Source of the DNA: Prescottella equi
GTDB taxonomy: Bacteria > Actinomycetota > Actinomycetes > Mycobacteriales > Mycobacteriaceae
DNA length: 64,000 nt
Direction of reading: 5' to 3'
Assembly: GCF_002094305.1 (NCBI RefSeq)
Contig: NZ_LWTX01000007.1
Coordinates: 124,001 to 188,000, forward strand
Every line of letters begins with the position of its first letter. Within the stretch, counting starts at the first letter, position 1. Shown one piece after another: positions 20,002-29,044 of the stretch. The translations under genes and the position numbers were made by a program. Below the pieces are notes generated by a model, which did no database searches, had not been told where the DNA came from, and saw only the letters and a list, made by a program, of their open reading frames with translations.

Positions 20002-20934
20002 ATGACGTCACCTCGTTCCGACTCGGCATTCGACGCCCTCATCCGCGAAGCCGAACCCGTGCTCGTCGACGACCACACCACCGAGCACTCCCTTCCACTC
20101 GGGCCCGATTCACTGGTCTGGAAGTTCTACGGCGACGTCCGCGGACTCCTCGGCTTCCAGAGACTGGCCGGCACCGAGAACTGCATCGAACAGCTCGGCA
20201 AAGCCGTCGAGGACCACTCGGTGATCTTCTCGGACACCCTCGGGCGGGCACGGCGCAGCGGGCCGCCGATCATGAAGACCGTCTACAGCGAGGATCCCCA
20301 TCACTGGGGCCGCACCGTCCGCGACTTCCACCGCTCCATCAAGGGCACGATCTCCGACGGGTCCCGCTACCACGCGCTCAACCCCGAGCTCTTCTATTGG
20401 GCGCACGCGACATTCGTCGATCAGGTCCTGTACGTCACCGACACGTTCATCCGGCGCCTCTCGTACGACGAGAAGGTCCGGATCTTCGAGGAGAGCAAGC
20501 GCTGGTATGCGCTGTACGGCGTGAGTGCCCGCAACGAGCCGCAGACGTACGAGGAGTTCGTCGACTACTGGAACGCGATGCTCGACCGGTTCGTCGCGAC
20601 GAAGACGATCGTGTACGCGACGGGCTACATCCGCAAGGGCGTCCCGCGGCCGCGGCGCATCCCGGCACCGGTGTGGGCCGTCCTGTCCGCGCCGATCGAT
20701 GCGTTCACCCGCAACATCGTCGTCGGGACCCTTCCGGACCAGATGCGCGAGGTCTGCGGGCTGGAGTGGAACGCGAAGAAGGAGAGGCGCTTCCGCCGGT
20801 TCGCGGCGACGATGCGCGCCTTGAATCCGGTGTTCAACCGGCTCCCGCTCGGCGCGCTCTACCTCCCCTGGGCTCGCGACGCGTGGCGGCGAGTCGGCGT
20901 CGATCCCCGTCCTCTGCACAACCGACCGGCCTGA
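20002..20934 (+). CDS. MpaB-like oxygenase (DUF2236)
   Basis: This 310-residue protein is of the oxygenase MpaB/latex-clearing-like family, which are heme b proteins acting on hydrophobic substrates. Recognisable parts are the GLLGFQRLAGTENC start, the VYSEDPHHWGRTVRDFH segment carrying conserved His/Arg residues, and the WAHATFVDQVLYV helix. ATG 20002 follows an AGAAGG site. It opens the operon mpaB-P450-tetR-aldehyde dehydrogenase-ligase-SDR, 27 bases before the P450. The reaction is unknown; oxygenation of a lipid or terpenoid chain is inferred from the family. Confidence 0.78.
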   Translation: MTSPRSDSAFDALIREAEPVLVDDHTTEHSLPLGPDSLVWKFYGDVRGLLGFQRLAGTENCIEQLGKAVEDHSVIFSDTLGRARRSGPPIMKTVYSEDPHHWGRTVRDFHRSIKGTISDGSRYHALNPELFYWAHATFVDQVLYVTDTFIRRLSYDEKVRIFEESKRWYALYGVSARNEPQTYEEFVDYWNAMLDRFVATKTIVYATGYIRKGVPRPRRIPAPVWAVLSAPIDAFTRNIVVGTLPDQMREVCGLEWNAKKERRFRRFAATMRALNPVFNRLPLGALYLPWARDAWRRVGVDPRPLHNRPA

Positions 20935-20961
20935 TCCCACAGCGAACGCCCAGGAGTGCTC

Positions 20962-22317
20962 ATGCGTAACAAGCAGTTGGCCCCGGTTCCCGCGGGCAGC
21001 GATCTGAAACCCATTCGCGGCACAGGCGATCCGGGCGTGATCGAGGTATTGCGCTTCGTCCGTGATCCGATCGCGATGGTGGCCCGTCGCCGAGAGTTGT
21101 TCGGCGACATCACATACCTCAACGCATTCGGACTGAAGTTCGTCATCCCTCTCACCGCCGACGGCGCCGAGGCGGTCGCGATGAATCGGCAGAAGGCGTT
21201 CGCGAACGAACCCGCCTGGGGTTTCCTGATCGGGCCGTTCTTCCGCCGCGGGATCATGCTGATGGACTTCGAGGAGCACCGCCACCATCGGCGAATCATG
21301 CAGCAGGCGTTCACGAACACGCACCTCAAGGGCTACCTGCAGGACATGCAGCCGATGCTCGCTGATCGCGTGGCGCACTTCCCGCTCGGGGACCGCATCC
21401 GGCTGCTCGACGAGTTCAAACAGTTGACGCTGGATCTGGCGCTCGAAATCTTTCTGGGGCTCGACCTGCCTCGCGACGAGGCGGACCGGATCAACAAGGC
21501 CTTCGTGGACTGCGTCGCGGCGGGCTTGTCGATCGTCCGCAAGAACGTTCCGGGCACCAAGTGGTCGCGCGGGCTGGCCGGGCGCCGGATACTCGAGGAG
21601 TTCTTCTACCGGCACCTGCCGGCGAAGCGCGCTACCGCGACCCCCGACCTGTTCTCGGTGCTGTGCCACGCACAGTCGGAGGACGGCCACACCTTCAGCG
21701 ACGAGGACGTGGTCAACCACATGATCTTCGTCCTGATGGCGGCGCACGACACCTCGACCATCACGCTCACCACGATGGCGTACTACATGGCCAAGCACCC
21801 CGAGTGGCAGGCCGCGGCCCGCGAGCAGTCCCGCGAACTCCCACCCGAGATCTCGTACGACACGCTCGACCGGTTCACCGTGCTCGACGCGATCATGAAG
21901 GAGTCCCTGCGGCTGAACGCTCCCGTCCCCGGACTACCCCGCCGGGCCGTCCAGGACACCGAGATCTGCGGCCACTTCATCCCGAAGGGCACTTATGTCA
22001 GCGCCATCGGCATGGTCAGCCATCACGACCCGGCCCTGTGGACGGACCCGGAGCGGTTCGACCCCGACCGGTTCTCACCCGAGCGTGCCGAGGATCGAGT
22101 GCACCGCTTCGCCTGGATGCCGTTCGGTGGCGGCGTCCACAAGTGCATCGGCCTCTACTTCGGGCAGATGGAGATCAAGACGATCATGCACAACCTGCTG
22201 CTGCGGTACGAGTGGTCGGTGCCCGAGGACTACGTGTGGAAGCTCGACAACTCGACGTTGCCGATCCCCAAGGATCACCTACCCGTCCGGATGCGACCGC
22301 TGCGGGGATCGCGATGA
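20962..22317 (+). CDS. Cytochrome P450, CYP136-like
   Basis: This 451-residue P450 has the I-helix AAHDTST, the K-helix ESLR, and the heme-binding FGGGVHKCIG with axial ligand Cys395. The stretches IGPFFRRGIMLMDFEEHRHHRRIMQ and NHMIFVLMAAHDTST resemble M. tuberculosis CYP136, whose neighbours also include a TetR and an SDR. ATG 20962 is five bases after AGGAG (20952-20956). CYP136 has no established substrate that I know of. The aldehyde dehydrogenase and CoA ligase downstream suggest that the hydroxylated product is oxidised to an acid and activated. Confidence 0.9.
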   Translation: MRNKQLAPVPAGSDLKPIRGTGDPGVIEVLRFVRDPIAMVARRRELFGDITYLNAFGLKFVIPLTADGAEAVAMNRQKAFANEPAWGFLIGPFFRRGIMLMDFEEHRHHRRIMQQAFTNTHLKGYLQDMQPMLADRVAHFPLGDRIRLLDEFKQLTLDLALEIFLGLDLPRDEADRINKAFVDCVAAGLSIVRKNVPGTKWSRGLAGRRILEEFFYRHLPAKRATATPDLFSVLCHAQSEDGHTFSDEDVVNHMIFVLMAAHDTSTITLTTMAYYMAKHPEWQAAAREQSRELPPEISYDTLDRFTVLDAIMKESLRLNAPVPGLPRRAVQDTEICGHFIPKGTYVSAIGMVSHHDPALWTDPERFDPDRFSPERAEDRVHRFAWMPFGGGVHKCIGLYFGQMEIKTIMHNLLLRYEWSVPEDYVWKLDNSTLPIPKDHLPVRMRPLRGSR

Positions 22318-22334
22318 CGATCTCCGGCAGCCGA

Positions 22335-22340
22335 TATGCT
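22335..22340 (+). promoter_or_regulatory. Predicted -10 box, leaderless TetR gene
   Basis: TATGCT is followed by seven bases and then the ATG at 22348. It would give tetR its own leaderless transcript inside the operon and argues for ATG 22348 over the upstream in-frame ATG at 22336, which overlaps this box. Confidence 0.5.
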
Positions 22341-22347
22341 CCCCCTG

Positions 22348-22935
22348 ATGCCCACGCCAGCCGAACCCTCCACGACGTCCGCGTCACCCGAGCAGGTGAT
22401 GCTCGATGCCGCGCGGGACGAGTTCGAGCGCTACGGGATCCGGCGCACCAACATGGACGACATCGCGCGCCGGGCGGGCATCTCCCGCAGTACCCTCTAT
22501 CGGCGCTTCCCGAACAAGGATGCCCTCGTCGAGACCCTGCTGATGCGCGAGACCGCGCTCTTCTTCGGGGCACTGGACCGGGTCGCCGAGAACCGGGATC
22601 CGCACGGCGCGGTGATCGAGTGCTTCACCCGCGGGGTCCGCATGGCACAGGAGATTCCGCTCATCGCCCGGATCCTCGAGAGCGAACCGGAGATGATCCT
22701 CGGGCTCAGCAGCCGCACCGACGGCGCGCCGATCGCGCAGGCCGCGGCGCAGGTCACCGGGGCGTTGCGGCGCAGCGGCGTCACGATGTCCGACGACGAC
22801 CTGCGCGCGGTCTCCGAGATCCTCGTCCGCATCGCGGTGTCGTTGATGCTCGATCCTCGCGGTCAGCTGGATCTTTCGGATCAGGCCGCCGTGCGCCGCT
22901 ACGCCGAGCGCTACCTGGTACGCCTGGTCTGGTGA
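22348..22935 (+). CDS. TetR-family transcriptional regulator
   Basis: This 195-residue repressor-type protein has an N-terminal TetR helix-turn-helix (ARDEFERYGIRRTNMDDIARRAGISRSTLYRRFPNKDAL) and a helical ligand-binding C-terminal domain. It is embedded in the P450 operon, 30 bases after the P450 stop, and most likely controls the cluster in response to a pathway intermediate. An in-frame ATG at 22336 would add four residues, but a TANNNT box fits a leaderless start at 22348. No perfect operator palindrome was found. Confidence 0.88.
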   Translation: MPTPAEPSTTSASPEQVMLDAARDEFERYGIRRTNMDDIARRAGISRSTLYRRFPNKDALVETLLMRETALFFGALDRVAENRDPHGAVIECFTRGVRMAQEIPLIARILESEPEMILGLSSRTDGAPIAQAAAQVTGALRRSGVTMSDDDLRAVSEILVRIAVSLMLDPRGQLDLSDQAAVRRYAERYLVRLVW

Positions 22936-22978
22936 GCGGTGCGCTCGGCCTCGAGCGCACCCTGTCGGGGAGGCACCG

Positions 22979-24556
22979 GTGACCTCACTCGCGACCACCG
23001 GCGCCGAGCTGTCCGCGCCGCCGCCGGGAATCGGCGCCGGTCTGCTGGACGACCTGCTCCGGCAGCTTCCCAGTTCCGCGCGGCTGCACCGCGCCCGCGC
23101 CCCGTTCGACGGCACCCCGCTCCCCGCTGTGCCGCAGTCCGATCCGGACTCGGTGGCCGCAGCGGCCGTCGCCGCCCGTCTGGCACAGGCACGCTGGGCC
23201 GAGACGCCCGTCGGTGATCGCGCGACGATCATGCGGCGTTTCGCTCGCGCCCTGATCACGCACGAGCGGCAACTGTGCAACCTCATGCAGTGGGAGACCG
23301 GCAAGGCGCGGGTACATGCCGCGATCGAGGTGCAGGGTGTGGTCCAGGTGGCCACCTACTACGGCCGGACCGGCGCTGCGCACCTGGCGCCGCGCCGTGC
23401 CGCGTCCGCGGTCCCGGGTGTCGTCGCGGCGCGGGTGAGGTACCGGCCCAAGGGTCTGGTCGGAGTGATCGCGCCGTGGAACTACCCCCTGTTCCTCGCG
23501 GTCGGGGACGTGATCCCTGCCCTCGTCGCCGGCAATGCGGTGGTCAGCAAGGCGGATTCGCAGACCCCGCTGACTCTCCTGCTGGCCCGGAAACTCGCCG
23601 TCGACGCCGGACTGCACCCGGACCTGTGGCAGGTGGTGACCGGTCCCGGCAGCCGGATCGGGCCGGCGCTGATCGACGCCGTGGACTACGTGTCGTTCAC
23701 CGGGTCCACTGCCACAGGACGGGAGATCGGACGCCGGTGCGCCGACCGTCTCATCGGCGCGTCCCTCGAACTCGGCGGCAAGAACCCGATGATCGTGTGC
23801 TTCGACGCCGACGTCGAGGCCGCGGCGACCGGAGCCGTGCAGGCATGCTTCTCGAACGCCGGACAGATGTGCATCGGCATCGAACGGATCTACGTGCACC
23901 AGGACGTGTACCACCGGTTCGTCGAGGCACTCGTCGAACGGACCCGCCGGCTCCGAGTGGGGCCCGGGTACACCTACGACGTCGACATGGGTTCGCTCAC
24001 CTCGGAACGGCAGCTCGAGACCACCGTCCGGCACGTCGAGGATGCAGTCACGAAGGGCGCGACGGTGCTCACCGGGGGCCGTCCGCGCCCGGATCTGGGT
24101 CCGCTCTTCCACGACCCGACCGTCCTCGCCGACGTCACCGACGACATGCTCGCGTTCGCGGAGGAGACCTTCGGACCCGTCGTGTCGGTGTACCGGGTGA
24201 CCGACGACGACGCCGCCGTGCGGGCCGCCAACGCCGGCGAGTACGGGCTGAGCGCAAGCGTGTGGTCCCGGGATCCGAAGCGGGGCAGGAAGATCGCGCA
24301 GCGAATCGTCGCCGGCGGCGTGAACGTCAACGACGGCTACCTGTCCGCCATCGCGGCGCTCGGCGCACCGATGGGCGGCATGCGCGCGAGCGGAATCGGT
24401 CGCCGACACGGGCGCGAGGGCATCGTGCGGTACACCGAGCCGCAGACCATCACGTCCCAGCGCATCCCGACCGCTTATCCGGACCGATGCCGGGCCACGC
24501 TGCTACGCGCCCTCAACCTCGCCAATCGAGCGAAACTCTTCTTCCCACACCGCTGA
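22979..24556 (+). CDS. NAD(P)-dependent aldehyde dehydrogenase
   Basis: This 525-residue aldehyde dehydrogenase has the catalytic pair Glu264 (LELGGKNP) and Cys298 (NAGQMCIG), plus APWNYPL in the cofactor region. It is probably related to succinate-semialdehyde-type dehydrogenases. GTG 22979 follows GGGGAGG by five bases. Its position between the P450/TetR genes and the CoA ligase suggests oxidation of a P450-derived aldehyde to a carboxylate. The specific substrate cannot be read from sequence. Confidence 0.9.
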   Translation: MTSLATTGAELSAPPPGIGAGLLDDLLRQLPSSARLHRARAPFDGTPLPAVPQSDPDSVAAAAVAARLAQARWAETPVGDRATIMRRFARALITHERQLCNLMQWETGKARVHAAIEVQGVVQVATYYGRTGAAHLAPRRAASAVPGVVAARVRYRPKGLVGVIAPWNYPLFLAVGDVIPALVAGNAVVSKADSQTPLTLLLARKLAVDAGLHPDLWQVVTGPGSRIGPALIDAVDYVSFTGSTATGREIGRRCADRLIGASLELGGKNPMIVCFDADVEAAATGAVQACFSNAGQMCIGIERIYVHQDVYHRFVEALVERTRRLRVGPGYTYDVDMGSLTSERQLETTVRHVEDAVTKGATVLTGGRPRPDLGPLFHDPTVLADVTDDMLAFAEETFGPVVSVYRVTDDDAAVRAANAGEYGLSASVWSRDPKRGRKIAQRIVAGGVNVNDGYLSAIAALGAPMGGMRASGIGRRHGREGIVRYTEPQTITSQRIPTAYPDRCRATLLRALNLANRAKLFFPHR

Positions 24557-24567
24557 CGAGGAGCACC

Positions 24568-26190
24568 ATGAAGCTTCCGGTTCCGGCCGTCCGGCTCCGA
24601 GACGAGGCCGCGGCGGCCCGCATCCTGTGGTCCGCCGGGATGGTCCCGCGCGACGCCCGCGCCGCCATCGCGGGAGTCCGGGCCGTCGTCCGGCTGGGCC
24701 CGTTCGGTGGGCTGCCGGCGTACTGCGCTGCCGTGCACGGCGACACCACCGCGGTGATCGACGACCGTGGCAGCCTCACCTTCGCCGAGTTCGCCGACCG
24801 CACCCACCGCCTGGCCGACGCCCTGCGCTCCGAGTTCCCAGGTCGCCGCCGGCAACCGAGCATCGGGATCATGTGTCGCAATCACGCCGATGCGCTGGTC
24901 ACGCTGTGCGCGGCGGCCGCCGTGGGCGCCCGGGTGGTGCTGCTCGGCGCCGATTTCGGCCCACGGCAGGTGGCGGTCGTGGCCGAACGCGAACGCCTCG
25001 ATGCGCTCGTCCACGACGAGGAGTTCCGTTCCGCCGTAACGGCATTCGGCGGCCGACGCTGGTGCGCTCGATACGGTAGCGAAGCGCCCGCCGACGCGCT
25101 CGACCGTCTCGTCGACCGCGGCGACGGCTCCCTCCCGCCCCGTCCGGCGCATCACGCGTCGCTGGTCATCCTCACGAGCGGCACCAGCGGCGTCCCGAAG
25201 GGAGCTCCGCGCGCCGAGCCCCGGACGTTGCTGCTGACCGCGGGCCTGCTCGAACGCATCCCGCTCCGAGGCGGAATGCGGGTGCTGTTGTCGGCGCCCG
25301 TCTTCCACGGCTGGGGGCTGCTGGTGGCGGTACTCACCCTGATGCTGGGCGGGACACTGCTGTTGCGCCCGCGGTTCGAAGCGGCGACCGCCCTGGCCGA
25401 CCTCGAACGCTTCCGCTGCGGCGCCTTCGTTGCGGTGCCCACGATGCTCCGCCGGATCGTCGACCTCGGCGACCGGGTCCGGAGCGCGGATCTCGCTGCA
25501 CTACGCATCGTCGCCAGCGGCGGCGCTCGGCTGGAACCCGCGCTCGTGCGGGCGGTCTCGGATTCCTTCGGCCCGGCACTGCACAACCTGTACGGCTCGA
25601 CCGAGGCCGCGTACGTCAGTATCGCGACGCCGTCCGATCTCGTGGAAGCCCCGAACTGCGCCGGGCGCCCCACGCTCGGCACCGTGCTCCGGATCGTCGA
25701 CGACACGGGAGGTGCCCTGCCCGTCGGCGTGGAGGGCCGGATCCTGGTGCGCACGCCCGCCCAGATCGACGCCTACACCGACGGCACCCGACGCTCCGGC
25801 GACGACGGCTTCCTCGACACCGGCGACCGTGGGCATCTCGACGAACTGGGCCGGCTGCACGTCTGCGGCCGGTCCGATTCGATGATCGTCTCCGGCGGCG
25901 AGAACGTCTTCCCCGAGGAGGTCGAGCTCGTACTTCTCGACCATCCGGCGATCGCGGACGCGGCCGTCACCCCGGTCGACGACGACGAGTTCGGACAGCG
26001 CCTGCGCGCATACGTCGTCGCGGTCGGAGACGAAGCCGTCGACGAGGCGGCGATTCGCGCCCACGTGGCCGACCGGCTGCCGCGGTCCCGGATGCCCCGC
26101 GACGTCGTCTTCGTCGACATCCTCCCCCGGGGATCGTCAGGGAAGGTCCAGCGCGGCACGCTCGATGACCTGAAGGAGAAACACACATGA
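24568..26190 (+). CDS. AMP-forming acyl-CoA ligase (FadD-like)
   Basis: This 540-residue ANL-superfamily enzyme has the P-loop VILTSGTSGVPKG, the NLYGSTEAAYV motif, DTGDRGHLDELG, GRSDSMIVSGGENVFPEEVE and the C-terminal catalytic lysine in GSSGKVQRGTL. It would activate a carboxylic acid with ATP and CoA. ATG 24568 has GAGGAG four bases upstream, eleven bases after the aldehyde dehydrogenase stop. A role after the aldehyde dehydrogenase, feeding the acyl-CoA dehydrogenase, is inferred. Confidence 0.9.
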   Translation: MKLPVPAVRLRDEAAAARILWSAGMVPRDARAAIAGVRAVVRLGPFGGLPAYCAAVHGDTTAVIDDRGSLTFAEFADRTHRLADALRSEFPGRRRQPSIGIMCRNHADALVTLCAAAAVGARVVLLGADFGPRQVAVVAERERLDALVHDEEFRSAVTAFGGRRWCARYGSEAPADALDRLVDRGDGSLPPRPAHHASLVILTSGTSGVPKGAPRAEPRTLLLTAGLLERIPLRGGMRVLLSAPVFHGWGLLVAVLTLMLGGTLLLRPRFEAATALADLERFRCGAFVAVPTMLRRIVDLGDRVRSADLAALRIVASGGARLEPALVRAVSDSFGPALHNLYGSTEAAYVSIATPSDLVEAPNCAGRPTLGTVLRIVDDTGGALPVGVEGRILVRTPAQIDAYTDGTRRSGDDGFLDTGDRGHLDELGRLHVCGRSDSMIVSGGENVFPEEVELVLLDHPAIADAAVTPVDDDEFGQRLRAYVVAVGDEAVDEAAIRAHVADRLPRSRMPRDVVFVDILPRGSSGKVQRGTLDDLKEKHT

Positions 26191-27032
26191 GCGGTATCGA
26201 CCCGATGGGCCGCGTCGCGGTGGTCACCGGCGGCGCTCGGGGCATCGGCTGGGCCACGGCCGCGGCCCTGCGGAACGCCGGGGCGCACGTCGCGATCGGC
26301 GACCTCGACCCGGCTCGGACCGCCCTCGCCGCCGAGGAACTCGGCCTTCACGGCGCATTCCTCGACGTCACCGACACGTCGTCGGTCGAGACCTTCCTCG
26401 ACGACGTCGAATCGCGACTCGGCCCCGTCGCGATCTGGATAAACAACGCCGGCATCATGCCGATCGGTCCCGTCCTCGAACAGCCGGATGCAGTGATCCG
26501 ACGGGCCGTCGACGTGAACGTGCTGGGAGTGATGAACGGCTCCCGCGCCGCCGCTCGGCGCATGACACGGCGCGGCGAGGGGCGGATCGTGAACGTCGCC
26601 TCGATCGCCGGACGCATCCCCGCGCCCGGTATGGCCGTCTACAACGGCACCAAGTTCGCGGTCGTCGGGTTCGGCGAGGCACTCGACGCCGAACTGCGCC
26701 ACCGAGGTGTGCGAGTGTCGACGGTCCTGCCGTCGTTCACGAACACCGCGCTCGTGTCGGGCACGGCGCCCGGCCGGATGACCCGGCCCATACCCCCGGA
26801 GGAGGTGGCGCGGGCCGTGGTCACCGTGGTCCGCCGAGGCAGACGCCAGGCCGTCGTACCACGCCGCCTGTCGACGGGAAGTGCGTTGTGGCAGCTGTTC
26901 CCGCGACCCGTCGCGACGACACTGCGCCGGACGCTCGGGCTCGACACGGTATTCCTCGACATCGGCTCCGGCCGGGCCGACTACGACGCCCGGATCGCCC
27001 GGGACGCATACCCGTCCGAGCCGATCGACTGA
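26187..27032 (+). CDS. Short-chain dehydrogenase/reductase
   Basis: This 281-residue classical SDR has the dinucleotide motif TGGARGIG near the N-terminus, NNAG, a catalytic Ser in VASIAGR and the YNGTK Tyr-x3-Lys pair. The C-terminal part after residue 210 is longer than minimal SDRs, as in the M. tuberculosis SDR encoded beside CYP136. The ATG overlaps the ligase stop (ATGA), so it is the last gene of the operon; a hairpin follows at 27044-27066. Confidence 0.9.
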   Translation: MSGIDPMGRVAVVTGGARGIGWATAAALRNAGAHVAIGDLDPARTALAAEELGLHGAFLDVTDTSSVETFLDDVESRLGPVAIWINNAGIMPIGPVLEQPDAVIRRAVDVNVLGVMNGSRAAARRMTRRGEGRIVNVASIAGRIPAPGMAVYNGTKFAVVGFGEALDAELRHRGVRVSTVLPSFTNTALVSGTAPGRMTRPIPPEEVARAVVTVVRRGRRQAVVPRRLSTGSALWQLFPRPVATTLRRTLGLDTVFLDIGSGRADYDARIARDAYPSEPID

Positions 27033-27043
27033 CTCCCGGAGTT

Positions 27044-27066
27044 CGGTCGCCGTGGCGCGGCGACCG
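27044..27066. terminator. Bidirectional terminator between SDR and proS
   Basis: The perfect 9-bp stem CGGTCGCCG / CGGCGACCG closes a five-base loop between two convergent genes. It serves the P450 operon on one strand and proS on the other. Confidence 0.65.
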
Positions 27067-27080
27067 ACCCGGGGATCGGA

Positions 27081-28826
27081 TCAGCTGCGGACCGCGGTGA
27101 GGATCTCGTCGAGCGCGGCGTCGACGGGCACCTCACGGGATTCCCCGGTGAAGCGGTCGCGCAGTTCCACGTTGCCCTCCGCGAAGCCGCGGCCCACGAC
27201 CACCACCAGTGGGACACCGATCAACTCGGAGTCCTTGAACTTCACACCCGGCGACGCCTTGCGATCGTCGAACAGGACGTCGACGCGAGCCTTGTCCAGC
27301 TCGGCAGCCAGGGCCTCGGCGCCCTCTCGGGCGGCATCGTCCTTGTTGGCGATCACGAGGTGCACGTCGAACGGGCTGACCTCGGACGGCCAGCGCAGCC
27401 CCTTGTCGTCGTGATGCTGCTCGGCGATCACCGCGACCAGTCGGGAGACGCCGATGCCGTACGAGCCCATGGTGGGACGGACGGGCTTGCCGTTCTCGCC
27501 CAGCACGTCGACGCCGAAGACGTCGGTGTACTTGCGACCGAGCTGGAACACGTGCCCGACCTCGATCCCGCGGGCGGCGACCAGTGCGCCGGCACCGTCG
27601 GGCGAGGGATCGCCGTCGCGCACCTCGGCGGCCTCGATGGTGCCGTCGGGGGTGAAGTCCCGTCCGGCGACGAGGCCCACGTAGTGCTTGCCCTCCTCGT
27701 CGGCGCCCGTGATCCAGCTGGTGCCGTCCACGACGCGCGGGTCGACGAGGTAGCGGACGCCGTTCTCCTGCAACGCCTTCGGGCCGATGTAACCCTTCAC
27801 CAGGAAGGGGTTGTTCCTGAAGTCCGTCTCGGTGAGGAGCATATACTCGGCCGGTTCCAGCGACGCTTCGAGGCGCTTCTCGTCCACTTCGCGGTCACCG
27901 GGGATACCGATCGCGAGCAGCTCCCACTCCCCGCCGGGCACACGGGTCTTCACCATGATGTTCTTCAGCGTGTCCGCGGCCGTGACGGTCCTGCCGAGGT
28001 CGGCCCCGTTGGCCCACTCGACGAGGGTGTCGATGGTCTCGGTGTCCGGGGTGTCACGCACCTCGGCGGGGGGCAGTCCGTCGAACGGGACGGGCGCCGG
28101 CGCGAGCGTCTTGACGGCCTCGACGTTGGCGGCGTAGCCGGATTCGAGGCAGCGGACGTAGGTGTCCTCACCGATCTCGCTCTCGGCCAGGAACTCCTCC
28201 GACGCGCTGCCGCCCATCGCCCCCGAGGTGGCGGAGACGATGACGTACTTCACGCCGAGACGGGCGAGGATCCGTTCGTAAGTGTCGCGGTGCGCCTGGT
28301 AAGACGCCGTCAGGCCCTCGTCGGTGAGGTCGAAGGAGTACGAGTCCTTCATGACGAACTCGCGGCCGCGAAGGATGCCGGCACGGGGCCGCTCCTCGTC
28401 GCGGTACTTGGTCTGCACCTGGTACAGGGTGACCGGGAAGTCCTTGTACGAGTTGTACTCCCCCTTCACGGTGAGCGCGAAAAGCTCCTCGTGCGTGGGG
28501 CCGAGCATCATGTCGTTGCCCTTGCGATCCTTGAGACGGAACAGGCCGGCCCCGTACTCGGTCCAGCGGTTCGACGTCTCGTACGGGTCGCGCGGCAGCA
28601 GCGCGGGCAGCAGGATCTCCTGCGCGCCCATCGCGTTCATCTCCTCGCGCACCACGCGCTCGACCTCGCGCAGCACCCCCAGGCCCAGTGGCAGCCACGA
28701 GTAGACGCCGGGCGCGATGCGCCGCACGTAGCCGGCGCGAACCAGGAGCTTGTGGCTGGCGACCTCGGCGTCGGCCGGGTCGTCGCGGAGGGTGCGGAGG
28801 AACAGGTGCGACATGCGAGTGATCAC
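27081..28826 (-). CDS. proS: Prolyl-tRNA synthetase, bacterial type
   Basis: This 581-residue class II synthetase charges tRNA-Pro. Class II motif 2 ([27 protein letters not shown]) and motif 3 ([14 protein letters not shown]) are clear, and the inserted editing domain lies between them (about residues 225-410). GTG 28826 gives the N-terminus [20 protein letters not shown], matching the M. tuberculosis enzyme, and sits eight bases after a TAGGCT box. An ATG four codons later is an alternative. Confidence 0.96.
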   Translation of the reverse strand: MITRMSHLFLRTLRDDPADAEVASHKLLVRAGYVRRIAPGVYSWLPLGLGVLREVERVVREEMNAMGAQEILLPALLPRDPYETSNRWTEYGAGLFRLKDRKGNDMMLGPTHEELFALTVKGEYNSYKDFPVTLYQVQTKYRDEERPRAGILRGREFVMKDSYSFDLTDEGLTASYQAHRDTYERILARLGVKYVIVSATSGAMGGSASEEFLAESEIGEDTYVRCLESGYAANVEAVKTLAPAPVPFDGLPPAEVRDTPDTETIDTLVEWANGADLGRTVTAADTLKNIMVKTRVPGGEWELLAIGIPGDREVDEKRLEASLEPAEYMLLTETDFRNNPFLVKGYIGPKALQENGVRYLVDPRVVDGTSWITGADEEGKHYVGLVAGRDFTPDGTIEAAEVRDGDPSPDGAGALVAARGIEVGHVFQLGRKYTDVFGVDVLGENGKPVRPTMGSYGIGVSRLVAVIAEQHHDDKGLRWPSEVSPFDVHLVIANKDDAAREGAEALAAELDKARVDVLFDDRKASPGVKFKDSELIGVPLVVVVGRGFAEGNVELRDRFTGESREVPVDAALDEILTAVRS

Positions 28827-28834
28827 GGGGCACC

Positions 28835-28840
28835 AGCCTA
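28835..28840 (-). promoter_or_regulatory. Predicted -10 box, leaderless proS
   Basis: TAGGCT on the minus strand is followed by eight bases and then the GTG at 28826. No Shine-Dalgarno precedes this GTG, which supports a leaderless start. Confidence 0.4.
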
Positions 28841-28957
28841 GTCGGTTGAACTGCGGAGACCGATCGAGGGCACGGGTCCCGGCGATGGTTCGGACACCAC
28901 TCGCGGGTCGGTAATACGCGTAAACCGCGTAACACACCCAAATCCACCAAACTCGAG

Positions 28958-28976
28958 GTAGCTTAGCCTCGCCTTT
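28958..28976 (+). promoter_or_regulatory. IdeR/DtxR-like iron box upstream of the four-domain surface protein
   Basis: GTAGCTTAGCCTCGCCTTT matches the consensus TTAGGTTAGSCTAACCTAA at 13 of 19 positions by hand count. It lies about 70 bases before the ATG at 29045, where a repressor would overlap the promoter. Iron-loaded IdeR/DtxR would be expected to repress, so expression should rise in iron limitation. Confidence 0.55.
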
Positions 28977-28984
28977 GTAATCAC

Positions 28985-28994
28985 AGGCTTACCT
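28985..28994 (+). promoter_or_regulatory. Second, partial iron box
   Basis: AGGCTTACCT matches 9 of 10 bases of the AGSCTAACCT half of the IdeR/DtxR consensus; the full 19-mer is weaker (11 of 19). It sits nine bases downstream of the first box, as in tandem iron boxes that bind two repressor dimers. Confidence 0.4.
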
Positions 28995-29044
28995 CTCTCC
29001 GTGGCTTCTGCACGCAGCCGCGGCTGTGACCAGGAAGAAGAAAG

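Noticed and set aside
27360-28841. 493-codon plus-strand ORF opposite proS
   Set aside because: No family motif and composition of an antisense shadow; proS on the other strand is unambiguous.
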